DNA of 64,000 nucleotides. It comes from Prostheceraeus crozeri. Lineage: Eukaryota; Platyhelminthes; Polycladida; Euryleptidae. Below the pieces are notes generated by a model. The model was not told where the DNA came from. It did no database searches and worked only from the letters and a program-made list of their open reading frames with translations. Both the position numbers and the translations under genes were made by a program. The stretch is taken from NCBI GenBank assembly GCA_907163375.1, contig CAJQUW010007086.1, positions 170,371-234,370 on the forward strand, given 5' to 3'. Below, piece by piece: positions 48,906 to 62,700 of the stretch (position 1 is its first letter; the number at the start of each line of letters is the position of its first letter).

Positions 48906-50989
48906 GATTGTGAAGCTCGTGAAAGTGGCCATTCAATTTTAAAACACACAATGAATTTTCCAAAGCAGGTGCTTTTCAAAAATCGGCGAAACACTTGATC
49001 AGAAGATCATTCTACAGTTTCCAAGAAATAATTTTAGGTTGGAATGCGTGACGAAAAAGTTGTGACTTATCATCTTCGTATGGAGTTTTGAATTCCTTTG
49101 ATTTCTACAAAATGCGCCTTTCAAGAGGGCGTGCTAGAAAACGAAAAGTATGAAAGAGAAATCTACATAAGTTTCGAAATACAAGGAGTGACGATGAATA
49201 ATGCGATAAACTGTTATGCAAATAGCGGCTTAAATTTCGACTAAGACAACTAACGAAAATTGAAATCTTGCTATCAAATGCATAAGTGATTAGCATTACC
49301 TTTCGTATTGATGCCATGGCGTCTGAGCTTTAATCAAGTAGCTTTCATAATCTTGTTTAAAAAATTTTTTAAGTGTCCTTGTTTTTTTTCATTTCTTATG
49401 TTTGAAAGACAAGAGAGAGAGAGGAATGGTTTTTATTTGAATCAATGCCGGACCTACAAGCACTTTACAGTCGGAACTGTAACGTTTTTGGCTTCTTAGC
49501 CGTCATTCATTGCAATGTGCCATATTGTTAGCGAAATCAGGCCATCTCACCGCTAACTAAACCATCAGTGATGTGGATGTGCTTGGAAATTCGGCAGCTC
49601 ACATTCGTGCTATTTGCAATCCTGTTTGGCAAATATCAATTTTTGAAAACGAGCTCTAGACAATGAGATTTCAACTACATGCATTCTAAATCTAATTGTA
49701 GCTAATTTCTGTATTTTTCGGATGAAGATTTATCTGCATGTGAGGTTACTGACTTATTTCTACAAGCATACTGACTGCACGGCTAAAATTCCAGTGCACT
49801 ACTTCTCGTATTGGCTTAAATCAAATTATCTATCTCATCTCTGTGCCTTTATCCTTCCGTGGTCTGGGCATCATTTTAGACTAAATAGCATGGTGTCTGT
49901 AATGTGCGATAGTTTTTAGTCTTCAATTCATGCTGTGACATGGATTAATTTTTTTGTGTAGCGTGGTGGATGATGCTTTACTTTTGAACTTTGTTTATAA
50001 TCATAATTTTCTTTCCTGTTTTAATATAGAGGATAATCACCACAGTGAGCCCAACGTCACTTTCCTATCAATTAATTCCTCCATCAGATGATCATTTCAA
50101 AGGATTTTTTGAAACGCGCCGTTATCGCAATTAGCGTTAGGTTAGTGGCAATTAGTTTAGATTCAAAAAGAAAGCAGTTGTTAACACTGGCAACACTAGT
50201 ACCTTTATGACAGTTAATCTTCTACTTGCTCACCATCTGCCCGAACACAATGTAATTCTTCGGTCAGCAGCGCAAGAGCATGTCTCTACACACAGGGACG
50301 TATGAGCCGTAGGATTATGCTCATTTTGCTTATTACGGGATTTGATGCTCATAGCTTTCTCGGCTCAATTCAAAACTTTTTTGAGAAAATGAGGCAAAAA
50401 ATGAAGTATCATTTATAGAAAAGCTGACACACTGATATTGCGCTACCTTCATCATGAAAAAATATCAATGAGCTTTTTCCGGAAACCTATGCGAACGTAG
50501 TGGCGCGCAAGTTTACCGGTTTGAATTTTTCACACCAGGTTTCGATTTTACATTACACATGCCATCTATTCTATGCGCATGCCGTGAAATCATTTGATTC
50601 AAACCAAAACCTGCTGATAGGAGTTAATTTGCTTACCTGTTTAACTTTTACTTATCTAAGCGTTATTTATACTTCAATCATCATTATCTGTAAGCCGATA
50701 TATCTTTTGAGTGATGATCTGTCATAGACTTGTATTGATTTTCTATGAAAAAAGACACGATAGCTTTCTATACAGACAAAATTAAAGCAAGAAATATATT
50801 CAAGTAGTCCTCTGCAAATTTAAATCTATGAAGAGTTTGAATACTGATGCGATAGAACTAATATCAGTTGGACTTAGTTTTAAACGTTGAGAAAAAGCAT
50901 AATCTACTTGCAATTGCAGTCATCGCCCCATTTTATAAAAATGATTTCATAAGGACACTTACAACAAGAAAAACAAGGCAAGGATTGTT
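48906..50989. other. Non-coding stretch, nothing recognised
   Basis: Short open frames only (49308-49499, 49722-49919, 50500-50727). They have no family motif and an AT-driven composition. Confidence 0.4.
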
Positions 50990-51130
50990 TTAGAAAAGTT
51001 TATTAAAAAAATGAGGATATGAAAGAAATCTGTAGAAGCAAACAAGTCTTTTATAGTATCCACTAATTAATGGATTGTCCATGGTCATCGCTTTCTTCTT
51101 TAGAGAGAGAGCCATGATCTCATTTCGAAC
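50990..51130 (-). other. Possible terminal coding exon of an unidentified upstream gene
   Basis: On the minus strand a good acceptor (CTATTTCAG) precedes 46 codons and TAA: VRNEIMALSLKKKAMTMDNP, then LISGYYKRLV and so on. AATAAA lies just before the stop. The first 25 residues look like ordinary protein, and the end becomes hydrophobic and AT-rich. I recognise no family. Confidence 0.25.
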
Positions 51131-51464
51131 CTGAAATAGAATAAGCAATTAAGTAGGACGACCATACAAAATATATGTAAAAGAATGTTATAAATTTTCT
51201 GTGCACGTATTATCATCTCAAACTTACATGCGCAGCATCTTTAAGTCAAAATTATATAATTCATATGAAAAAATTATAAAACATAAATTAACCGCATAAT
51301 CAGTCATACAGCTTATTTGCTCATGCTCAAACTGTACAGTACACGTCATATTTATTATATATTTACGGCATCACATGTGAAAAAAAACATGTGTCCACCC
51401 ATGCTGTTGTTATCTTTATTGCCACTAATGAACTCTTCATAAAGATCATTAGTTCAACAGATGT

Positions 51465-54400
51465 GATACATGATCCATACGATGTGCTCCATACGCTGAT
51501 CCATGCTCAATTACTTACAATCAAGTTAGTAAGATATCGTATACTACGGCATTTAGAAGAATAATCACAAAATTCATCCATACCACAGAGATGTGGAACT
51601 TAATATCGATGAGAAGAAATTGTTCCAAGCAGCCAACTGATTGGCTTAACTGAGAAGTATGCAATGTCAGACTCAAGCATTCCACCCCCCCACTTAACAC
51701 ACCAAGTCGGAAGACTGTGCTCAAATAGAGAATATGAGGTAACAATGTCTTGACTGCAATGTCAGGACAGATGGACAGATGATAGCTGCATACAATGTGC
51801 TCTTCACGGCCACTATGCTCAATCACTCACAAAACAATCAAGCCACTGAGATGCCGATAAACGATTGCATGATTGTCTACTTTAATTTTCGATTAGAAGA
51901 AGCGGATAAATTATCCTGGTAACCAAATTTCGCTGGTTTAAATTAAACGTATGCAGTGTCAGACTCAAGCATTCCAACTTAACACACTAAGTCGGAAGAC
52001 TGTGCTCAAATAGAGAATATGAGGTAATAATGTCTTGACTGCAATGACAACAGATGGACAGATGATAGCTGCATACAATGTACTCTTCACGGCGATCTAT
52101 GCTCAATCACTAACAATCAAGCCACTGAGATGCGATTGACGATTGCAGGAATGTTTACCTTAATTTTCGATGAGAAGAAACAGATAAATTATGATAGTAA
52201 CCAATTACGTTGGTTTAAATGAAAAGTATGCAATGTCAGACTCAAGCATTCCATTTTAACACACCAAGTCGAAGACTGTGCTCAAATAGAGAACGTGAGG
52301 TAACAATGTCTAGACTGCAATGTCAGAAAGATGGACAGATGATAGCTGCATACAATGTGCTCTTCACGGCCATCTATGCTCAATCACTAACAATCAAGTC
52401 ACTGAGATGCCGGTTAACGATTGCAGGAATGTTAGCTACCTTAATTTTCGATGAGAAGAAACAGATAAATTATCATAGTAACCAAATTACGCTAGTTTAA
52501 CTGAAAAGTATGCAATGTCAGATCAAACGGCTGAGATTTGATTGGAACAGCCTTAGTAGTGCTTTTGAGCATTTCCAACTTCCCATAACACACTAAGTCG
52601 GAAGACTGTGCTCAAATAGAGAATATGAGGTAATAATGTCTTGACTGCAATGTCAGACAGATGGACAGATGATAGCTGCATACAATGTGCTCTTCACGGT
52701 TCCAACTCATGATCAATCACGAACAATCAATGTCTAGACTTGCAATGTCCGACAGATGGACAGATGCTAGCTGCATACCAATGTGCTCTTACGCGATCTA
52801 TGCTCAATCACTAACAATCAAGTCACTGAGATGCCGATTGACGATTGCAGGAATGTCTACCTTAATTTTCGATGAGAAGAACACAGATATAATTATCATA
52901 GTAACCAAATTACGCTAGTTTAACTGAAAAAGTATGGCAATGTCAGACTCAAAGCATTCCACTCTAACACACCACTTTGGAATACTGTGCTCAAATAGCT
53001 GAATATGAGGTAACAATGTCTGGACTGCAATGTCAGACAGATGGAACAGATGATAAGCTGATACAATGAGCTCTTCACGGCCTTACTATTGCTCAATCAC
53101 TAACACTCAATCACTGGAGATGCCGATTAAACGATTGCAGGAATGTTTAGCTACCTTAATTTTCGGGATGAGAAGAAAAAACAGATAAATATCAATAAGT
53201 AACCAAATTACGCTAGTTTACACTGAAAAGTTTGCAATGTCAGACTCAAAGGCAATTCCAACTTAACACACCAATTTGGAAGACTGTGCTCAAATAGAGA
53301 AATGAGGTAATAATGTCTTGACTGCAATGTCGACAGATGGACAGATGATATCTGACATACAATGTACTCTTCACGGCCACTATGATCAAATCACTTAAAC
53401 AATAGAATCATAGTAACCTCAATGTCTTGACTGCAATGTCAGAACCAGATGGACAGATGATAGCTGCATAACAATGTTTTTGGCCCTCTTCACGGCCTAT
53501 CTATACAGCTTCAATCACTAACAATCAAGCATGAGCTGAGCGATTAACGATTGCAGAATGTTTACCTTAATTTTCGATGAGAAGAACAAGATAAAATTAT
53601 GATAGTAACCAAATTACGTTGGTTTAAATGAAAAGTATGCAATTGTCAGACTCAAAGCATTCCCAACTTAACACACTAAGTCGGAAGACTGTGCTCAAAT
53701 AGAGAATATGAGGTGGGAACAATGTCTTAGACTGCAATGTCAGAAAGATGGAAAGATGATAGCTGCATACAATGTGCTCCTTCACGCCATCTGATGCTCA
53801 ATCACTTAAACAATCAAGTCACTGAGATGCCGATTGACGAATGCAGGAATGGTCTACTTTAATTTTCGATTAGAAGGCAAGCAGATAAATTATCATAGTA
53901 ACCAAATTACGTTGGTTAAATGAAAAGTATGCAATGTCAGACTCAAGCATTCCAACTTAACACACCAAGTCGGAAGACTGTGCTCAAATAGAGAATATTA
54001 AGGTAACAATGTTCTTGACTGCAATGTCAGACAGATGGACCAGTATGATAGCCTGCATACAATTGCTCTTCACGGCCATCTATGCTCCAATCACTAACAA
54101 TCAAGTCACTGAAATGCCGATTGACGATTCGCAGGAATGTCTACCTTAGATTTTCGATTAGAAGAAACAGATAAATTATCATAGTAAACAAATTACGCTA
54201 GTTTAACTGAAAAGTATGCAATGTCAGACTCAGCATTCCTCCAAACTTAACACACCACTTTGGAAGACTGTGCTAAATAGAAAGAATATGATGGTAATAA
54301 TGTCTTGACTGCAATGTCAGACAGATGGACAGATGGATAGCTGCATACAATTGTGCTCTTCACGGCCTTTTCTGATGCTCAATCACTAAACAATCCAAGC

Positions 54401-56735
54401 CACTGAGAAATGCCGATTAACGATATGCAGAAATGTGTTACTTAATTTTCGATGAGAAGAAACAGATAAATTATCATAGTAACCAAAGTACGCTAGTTTA
54501 AATGAAAAGTATGCAATGGTCAGAATCAAGCATTCCAATTAACACACCATTTGGAAGATGTGTCAAATAGAGAATATGAGGTACTAATGTCTTGACTGCA
54601 ATGTCAGACAGATGGACAGATGATAGCTGCAATTACAATGTGCTCTTCACGGCCATCTATGCTCAATCACTAACAATCAAGTCACGGGAGGAATGCCGTA
54701 TTGACGATTGCAGGAATGTCGAACCTTAATTTTCGATTAGAAGAACCCCCCTCCACAGATATAAATTAATCATAGTAACCAAATTACGCTTGGTTTAAAT
54801 CGAAAAGTATGCAATGTCAGACTCAAGCATTCCAACTTAACACTCCAATTTGGAAAGACTGTGCGCAAATAGAGAATATGATGGGTAACAATCGTCTTGA
54901 CTGCAATGTCAGACAGATGGACAGATGATAAGCTGCATACAATGTGACTTCACGGCCATCTATGCTCAATCACTAACAATCAAGTCACCTGAGAGATGCG
55001 ATTGACGATTGCAGGAATGTTCTACCTTAATTTATCGATTAGAAGAAGCAGATAAATTATCATAGTAACCACAATACGCTGGTTTAAAATGAAAAGTTAT
55101 GCAATGTCAGAACTCAAGCATTCCAACTTAACACACAAGTCGGAAGGACAGTGCTCAAATAGAGAATATTAGGTAACAATGTCTTGACCTTGCAATGTCG
55201 ACAGAATGGACAGATGATAGCTGCATACCAATGTGCTCTTCACGGCCCCATCTATGCTCAATCACTAACAATCAAGTCACTGAACTCGCCGATGACGCAT
55301 TGAGGAAAGTCTACCTTTAATTTTTCGATTAGAAGAGAAACAGAAAAATTATCATAGTAAACAAATTACGTAGTTTAACTGAAAAAGTATGCAATGTCAG
55401 AACTCAAGCATTCCAACTTAACACACACAAGTACGGAAGACTGTGCTACAAATAGAGAATCATGAGGTAATAATGTCTTGACTGCAATGTCAACAGAAGG
55501 GACAGATGATAGCTGCATACAATGTGCTCTTACACGGTCAGCAAATGAATCAATCACTAACAATCAAAGTCACTGAGATGCGATTGACGATTTGCAGAAT
55601 GTCTACCTTAATTTTTCGATTAGAAGACAGATAAAATTATCATAGTAAAAATTAGCTAGTTTAACTGAAAAGTAAGCAATGTCAGACCTCAAGCTCATTC
55701 CAACTTAAGCACACCAAGTCGGAGAAGACTGTGCTCAAATAGAGAATATGATGGTAACAAGTGTCTTGACTGCAATATCAGCAGATGGACAGATTGATCG
55801 CTGCATACAATGTGCTCTTCACCGGCCAGCTATGATCAATCACTAACAATCAAGTCCACAGAAATGCGATTGACGATAGCAGGAAATATCTACCTTAATT
55901 TTCGATATAGAAGAAGAAGCGGATAAATTAATCATAGTAACCAAATTACGTTGGTTTAACTGAAAAGTATCAATACAGACTCACGCTTCCAACTTAACCC
56001 ACCAAGTAATCGAAGAACTTGTGCTCAAATAGAGAATATGAGGTAACATGTCATGAACTGCAATATCAGACAGATGGACAGATGTATAGTTGACTGCAAT
56101 GTCAGAGATGGACAGATGATAGCTGCATACAATGTGCTCTTCACGGCCATCTATGCTCAATCACTAACAATCAAGTCACTGATGATGCCGATTAAGCGAT
56201 TGATGCATGAATGTCTACCTTTAATTTTCGATGAAGACGCAACGAACAGATATGATTATAGTAACCACATACGTGATTAACTGAAAGTAAGCAATGTCCA
56301 GAACCAAAGCATTCAACTTAACACACTAAGTCGGAAGACAGTGCTCATATAGAGAATATGAGGTAACTGACAATGTGCTCTGACCGACGAAGGACCGAAG
56401 ATAGCTGAAACCATGTTTCTTACGGGCCAGACTTATGAACAATCAATAACCAATCAATGTCTTGAACTGCAATGTCAGACAGATGGACAGATGTTTAGCT
56501 GCAATACAATGTGCTCTTCACGGCCATCTATGCTCAATCACTAAACAATCAAGTCACTGATGATGCCGATTAACGATTGCAGGAATGTCCCTACTTTAAT
56601 ATTTCGATTAGAAAGAAGCAGGCATAAATTAATCATAGTAACCAAATTACGACGTTTAATGAAAAGTATGCAATGGTCAGGACTCAAGCATTCCAACTTA
56701 ACACACAAAGTCGGAACAGTGCTCAAATACTGGAC
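51465..56735. repeat. Satellite array of ~290-bp monomers (about 17 copies)
   Basis: Monomer starts, taken at the word GCAATGTCAG, fall at 51661, 51953, 52230, 52512, 52937, 53234, 53639, 53931, 54218, 54513, 54811, 55101, 55391, 55676, 55971, 56291 and 56670. Spacing is usually 277-298. Three longer intervals (425, 405, 379) contain an extra partial copy of the GACTGCAATGTCAGACAGAT segment. Other landmarks are CAGATGATAGCTGCATACAA, CTATGCTCAATCACTAACAA and TTACCTTAATTTTCGATGAG. Copies differ largely by single-base insertions and deletions. Frames inside are not genes. Confidence 0.95.
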
Positions 56736-56884
56736 GTGAGATTATTCATGTCACATAAAAATGATTATGTGATGTGATGCACATGGACTTTGCTCACTAT
56801 TTATCAATGAATCACTGTTTGATTTACTATGCACTTGTTGATTACTATGTCTCCTTGTTGTTGTTTTGTATCATTGTTGATTGA

Positions 56885-56960
56885 TCGAATTTCGTCATTG
56901 ACTCATGTCTGGTAATAATGAGTTGGCCACAAGGTGCTTACCATTTCTGACGTGTCGTCA
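56885..56960 (+). repeat. Satellite-flank module, copy 1
   Basis: GAATTTCGTCATTGACTC...AATAATGAG...GGCCACAA...TTACCATTTCTGACG recurs in order at 58815-58890. It follows the end of the satellite. Confidence 0.7.
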
Positions 56961-57293
56961 TTAATCTGAGTCAGATAAACGTACATCTTCCGTCTTTGGA
57001 GGTTCGCAGATTAGTGTTGTCATCGTCAGGCCATCAGTGTTCTGTTGATGCAGGAATGGAAAAGAAACTCATTAATTCAAGAGCGAGATCGTTGCTCATA
57101 ATTCGCCGACACCTGCGATTTCTAGATATTTCTACTGCAAATCGTTAATATGACTTGTCCTTGCATAAAGGCTTACACTTAACGGATTTTATCGATATCA
57201 ACTACCAATGTCGATTCTACTAAACTGAAAGGCAGCCAGTAATATTGACCAATCGTATAGCAATGACACCTGATTGGTCGGTTAACAAGGTGA

Positions 57294-58350
57294 ATGTCAT
57301 CCATCTGTAAATGCCTCATTCGTGCGGAAAATGACAAACCATTCGCCGTTGTAGTTGAGCAAAATATCATTCTCTTGAGTAAGGACAGGTATTCTCGCGC
57401 GAGATTGCTGCGAGACTGGCTATCTCTAAAAACCTCTGTTCAAGAAACACATAGCAAGGAAAAGAGAGAACTGGCGATGAAAACCCAACAGAAGAGACCA
57501 GGTTATCCACGAAAGACTTCAAAGCTATACTGATAAGTTAATCCGACGGTTGTGGTGATTAAATCCAAAGGAGTCAAACAACTTTATAAAAGACACAGTT
57601 ACCAGAGTGTTGAATATTGGCGCATCCACAATTCGCCGACGACTGCAAAGACAAAATACATCTCCGTTTCTTACAAGCCGGCCAGAACCGCCATTATTGA
57701 AATGCGCGAAATACTCGAGATAGACTCGCATTCTGCAGAACTTTCGAATTATTGGACAGCGCCAGTTATTGGGAGCAATGTTCTCTTTTACAGACGAATG
57801 CTGATCTATGTCAGTACAATCCGACAGTCCCAACGCAATTTGATAGACCACTCAAATCAGCGATATGATATGAAGATACGATATCAACCAACGGTAAAAA
57901 CCCATTCATAAACATTGATGGTTTTGGGGCTGGCATCCGCTCCCAGGGTCGAGCTCCGGGTGAAGGTTAATTCCGATCGGATAACAAAGTTATCTTGCAT
58001 GAAAACAGCTGCACACTTGGTTCACGGTCAGAAACATGCCACATCCTGATGTACGGGACGGTGCCCTATGTCACCAATCATCCAGAAAGTCAAGAAGTGG
58101 CTTCAGGATAATGTTCATGTCTCAGTCCTAGGCCAGCTCTCCCCGGACCGCAATCCTATTGAAAATTGTTGGAGCCTGGTGCAAGCAGGCAAGTATCCCT
58201 ACGGAAACCCATCTATTTGAATGATTTGCGCCGCGAAATAATTCACTTTGGGACAACTGAAAATCACGCAGGAATATTGAGAGAAACCAAGATTCGAAGT
58301 ACTGTATGCCAAGACGGATCAAGGCTGTTCTGGCAGTAATGGACAAGTAA
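57294..58350 (+). pseudogene. Tc1-like transposase, heavily decayed
   Basis: Scattered frames give the Tc1/mariner plan. There is an N-terminal helix-turn-helix region followed by a second one (VLNIGASTIRRRLQRQN at about 57608-57658, in a frame with stops). FTDE follows at 57787-57798 (first catalytic Asp), a decayed middle motif near 57996-58015, and LSPDRNPIENCWSLV at 58137-58181 with the third acidic residue (E, 58161-58163). Several stops and frameshifts rule out activity. Terminal repeats were not identified. Confidence 0.75.
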
Positions 58351-58539
58351 CAAAATATTAAACATGAAAAACAAAAAAAAAAGCTTTTTTGTTTAATATA
58401 TAATTTCGGAATGATAACTGGCTTTATGTTTACCTTTAACACATCGTTCTAGAATTCATTAAGATGATTATAAAAGCTGTAATGAGAAATTCAAGGCCAT
58501 GTTTTGATAGAAAAATCGTTAAATCAAGAGATGGTCGGT

Positions 58540-58800
58540 GAATTAATGAGCCACGCTAGAACAGTGATGTACGATGAATACGTACAATAGTGCTCTTTAC
58601 GGTTACCTATCTGTAATCACAATTACTCACTACTTATACTTATTTAGAAGAGCATTAAATTACATTCATAAGATTCATCTATACTATCATGACCATATCT
58701 ACCTTCACTTTTGAAGAGAAAAAACGGACACATTATTTAGTAGCCAAATGATACAAGACGGGGGTTAACTTTAATGTACTGTGCAATATGTATATAGTAT
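58540..58800 (+). repeat. Diverged single satellite monomer beyond the Tc1-like relic
   Basis: Words such as CGTACAATAGTGCTCTTTACGG and TAGTAGCCAAATGATAC parallel TGCATACAATGTGCTCTTCACGG and CATAGTAACCAAATTAC of the array, in the same order and orientation. Confidence 0.6.
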
Positions 58801-58814
58801 TATTGTCAATAATC

Positions 58815-58890
58815 TGAATTCGTCATTGGACACAGACAAGTAAATAATGAGGCCACAAATGACCTTACCTTTTCTGACGCTTTCCTCCTC
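58815..58890 (+). repeat. Satellite-flank module, copy 2
   Basis: GAATTCGTCATTGGACAC...AATAATGAGGCCACAA...CTTACCTTTTCTGACG, matching 56885-56960 at about 70%. Confidence 0.7.
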
Positions 58891-58899
58891 TATGCTAGT

Positions 58900-61800
58900 C
58901 TGGTGTACTTCTAGTTTTGTATCCGCATCTATCTTGTCTTGTCAAAGAATCAGTGCCATCGTTCCATGTCCCACTTTACGATAACTTCTGCATGTGACAC
59001 TAATAATGTAGATATACAGATATCCATATTTACACACTTTAACAAGTCCAGAACATCACACAGCAAGCCTCGGTATACTTCAATCAAGCAAAAACCATTT
59101 CTTTCCAATGAAAATGGGGACCAAGTCCGATGAGCGAGTATATAAACTTTTTAGACGTCCTCACAAGTATTTTCTCTAAATATTGGACAAAAACCCATTG
59201 ACATTTGCCATTTGATGTTGAGCATGTCGGATAACTATCAGCGGCATAGATCTATGTGACAAGATCCTGCCTAAAAATTATGTAAATCGAATAGATTTCC
59301 GACTCCTTCGTCCACAGAATGTTATTTCTTGAAAGACAACGGTGCAAAATTCGTTTTCCGTTCAACACAAGCAAGGATGCTGCACATGGAAAGACTACAA
59401 AGAACTTTTAAGTGTGACGCGCCGACATGTTACAAAGGATAGCAAGAGGTAAATCGGACGATCAGTGACAAGGGTAATCTGATTTAGGCAACATGATTGT
59501 TGAAACATAAACGCTCGGTGGAGGTGGTGCGTGCCAAACTGCTGCCGCTGATATCAGTGCATCGGTCTCATAAAACATCAGGCACGGCAGTAATACATTC
59601 TAGTCAGTATTAACCGCAACATGGTCCATGCGTACCTAAGGACATAAAGCCAGATTAGCAGGATAGATCTGGTAATGTAGGTCAGGTATTTATGTGACAG
59701 AGCTCGTAGCAGCCGATTCCAAAAAAGCCACAGCTGACCCGCAATTCCGTGGCATTCTTAACAAATTCCATTAAAGACGTGACGTTTGGTAAGCTAAATA
59801 GCACTGAGAGAGCACGAGAAACATGCCTTTTCAATTTAGCATGACCAATTTTTGAAGCCAGAGATATTATGACGATGTGCAGCAATTTATGTAATGGGAG
59901 GGGGGGCGTACAGACAACCATTAATCTAGTTCCCAACAGCCAGCACAGCAACTAGTGAAAATGCGATGATTTAAGCGCCCTGGCAAAAATGAAGATTGAA
60001 CCAAGATTCAGTGGAATATTCAGCATAAAAAAATTTCTGTGGGTTCATGGGCATTTTATACACGAAATTAGCATGTACGCTTTAAACACTAATGGATTGA
60101 GGGAACGAAGAAGTACCTTTTTTTTAAGGAGGCACCCAATGCATTGAACTGGATTTATATTTGATAGCTTTCATTGCCATCAGGATATACAACAGTATGG
60201 TAATGAATTTGAATTTTATTCTGTGATTCTAAAAGATATTTCTGAGGCGATGATCTGTCTTGTTGCTAGCTAAAGAGTGCAGCTTGCAACAAAGTTGTAG
60301 GCAAGCTAAAAATGACCCGTTTGGATAAACATGCGTCGTGGGAGACTAAGAATACATCGTATATCGTGTCAAGCGCAAACCCCTGGCGTCGTCATCCCAC
60401 AGCCCAGCAAGAGCCCTCCCGAACCAAGTTTTAAGGAAACAACTAAATACACACGGACACATGAAATACTAGACAAGAGGCCCCACCAACACATACGCCA
60501 CTTATTCTATCAATGAAAGCATTGTTCGACACAACCTATGCAAAAATACGTAGCCTTTTCTTCAGAAAAAATCGTCGACCATGGTTAAGTTACGCCTATT
60601 TTCTTCGATTTTTATTGAGTTTACGATACTTTTGAGGCTATTTGCCATAGCTTGGTGAAAAAAGTAAAATTATATTTAAGGACGCATTAACAGCATAGGC
60701 TCGCAATACGTTGATAAAAAACAAACTAAGTAAGGTCTTCCTATGGCCAGGGGATGAACGATTATATGTACTGGATAATGCTTCCTTTCGGATTGGAACC
60801 TAATAGCCGTAAACTAATCGGAATGCTGGTAGAAGATAGACCCATTCTCTGCATTACTAAAGGTCTGCTCTGGTGTCGAGAAGAACTTTAGTTCAAGACC
60901 ATTGTAGTACGGCATAGAATACCGCTTCTTTCATCTGCGTAGATAATCCTTAGGCCTAATTTACTGAGTTTTAACTCCTAAACGCTACGCGAAGCAAAAA
61001 AATATCGCTATGAATAAACGCGCTTATTTGGGAAGAAAGTGTAGCTTGCCACTGTATGATTACAGAAATGTTGGATGTGAAATACAACGCCAATTCAAGG
61101 GCAAAATGAGACAACCATATACCTTCAAAAAAGAACGCGAAAGGAGTGCGTCATACGATGAAGACCAGATTTGAAAAGTCATTATTACATGAAACAGAGT
61201 ATTAGCAAAAGGAACACACAGCATTATAATGTACTCCATGTCGGAAGGTTGTAATAGAACGAAGGATATTGGATTAATCACATTCTTTCTTTTAGAAGTT
61301 TATAATTTTCTGGGCGCAGGGGATCAACGGCATATCGATTTGAATTGAGAGATGCTTTTCGGATTCTTGTGGCAGAGAGTGAAACCTGGTTAGGGTTATC
61401 TGGGAACGTTATGGAAATATCGCGGAGCGATAATTAACTTTTCAATGAAAGTAAGGTCTTTTTGTATAGCTGTGTGGAGGATGTGTGACAGTAAAACTTA
61501 TTCTTTTTGAAGAAACTGTAGGAAGATAATTGCCATGACGGAGGACGTATAATTATGTGGATATAACCAAAATAAGTAGTTGCGGGCAATGTAGGTCAAT
61601 ATTCTTTTGGAGTTTCTCTATTTTTGAGTGAGCAGAATCTACCACCATCTGTGTATGTCTTTTCTCTAGGTATTTAAAAAATGATTTTATTCACTTTTGC
61701 CCATTGTGAAACGGAAGAAAGGAGAGTGCAATTTCGATTTTGTGACCCGCACCCATCACTCCAAATGAATTTTGTTTTCAATTCTTTCTCACATGTGAGC

Positions 61801-61980
61801 TGATTATCAAGATAATCAATTCAGCAATTAGTGAATTCGTTTTGCTGATACGACCGCCGTTTATTTCAGTCCAAAATAGCAATGGATATCTTGGTTAGAG
61901 TTGTTGTAGATAGTATAATTGTGTAAGTTCATTGTTCTAAAGTACAAAGACTTGCATTCAACTTCGGAATTGTTCGGACC
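58900..61980. other. Non-coding stretch, nothing recognised with confidence
   Basis: Short frames only. At 60750-60900 a fragment (YWIMLPFGLEPN) faintly recalls retroelement RTs but lacks other motifs. Confidence 0.35.
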
Positions 61981-62049
61981 GTTGAACATCAGCAGTTATA
62001 GCAATCAAGCTCTCCACCGCGGGTTTTTGCATTTCTTTGTATTCTATTT

Positions 62050-62700
62050 CGTTTGATAACTAGCTAGCACTGTCTTTCAATTTCAAGTGGAAGTGTTGAA
62101 TAAGTTTCATCATCAGTGCTTCCTTGTTTATGTCTGTTGCAAACATCGCATTGGTCTTTACGGGTTGAAATATTTCGATGTTCTTTTTCTTTTAATAAGC
62201 CTTTGAATGTTGGTTAGGAAAACGGGGTCATTTTGCCGTTCATTTTGTTGTTGCAACCAGACAACATACCTTCTGATGTACATTTGGTTACACTCGTGAA
62301 TTTCGTATGGCCAAGGTATTGCTTATCATCTTGACTTCCTGCAATAGTGAGATGAAACTGTGTCCAAAGAATAAACAAATCGTTTTGCAATATCAATGCG
62401 CTCCTTCTTGACAAGATTCTGACCAATGAGCCTATTTTCCCTCGGAATATTGGTACTACTTTTAGATAATCCATGTGTGGATTTTGCTAGCCATTTCAAA
62501 ATAGTTCGATGCGATATTCGGAAAGTATTTTGGAACATTGTAGCACAAACAAGAATCTTATCATCAGCTTGAGAACCTGTCTTTAAATGATGATAGAGTA
62601 GAGAGCGACTGTGTTGATTCTTCAGTTTCCGTTCTTCTTCTCTAAGGTATCTATGAGAGAAATACAGGGTCCTTCCAGATAAATCTGGACTTATTTTCAA
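62050..62700 (-). pseudogene. Decayed transposase-like gene (invertebrate SHYxRK / KDQCDxC family)
   Basis: Minus-strand frames give CATMFQNTFRISHRTILKWL, then SSHYCRK, then after stops a Y-rich segment, and finally STRKDQCDVCNRH. This order (C..xFxxTfxIs..xixxxL, SHYxRK, PxKDqCdxC) occurs in a repeated, probably transposon-borne protein family seen in insects and other invertebrates, for which I have no firm name. Two or more frameshifts and stops are present. Confidence 0.5.

Noticed and set aside
52219..56726. Open frames in the satellite array
   Set aside because: They recur with the repeat unit and are broken by indels between units; no protein is implied.
60750..60900. YWIMLPFGLEPN fragment resembling a retroelement RT
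   Set aside because: It is a single short similarity without YxDD or other motifs.
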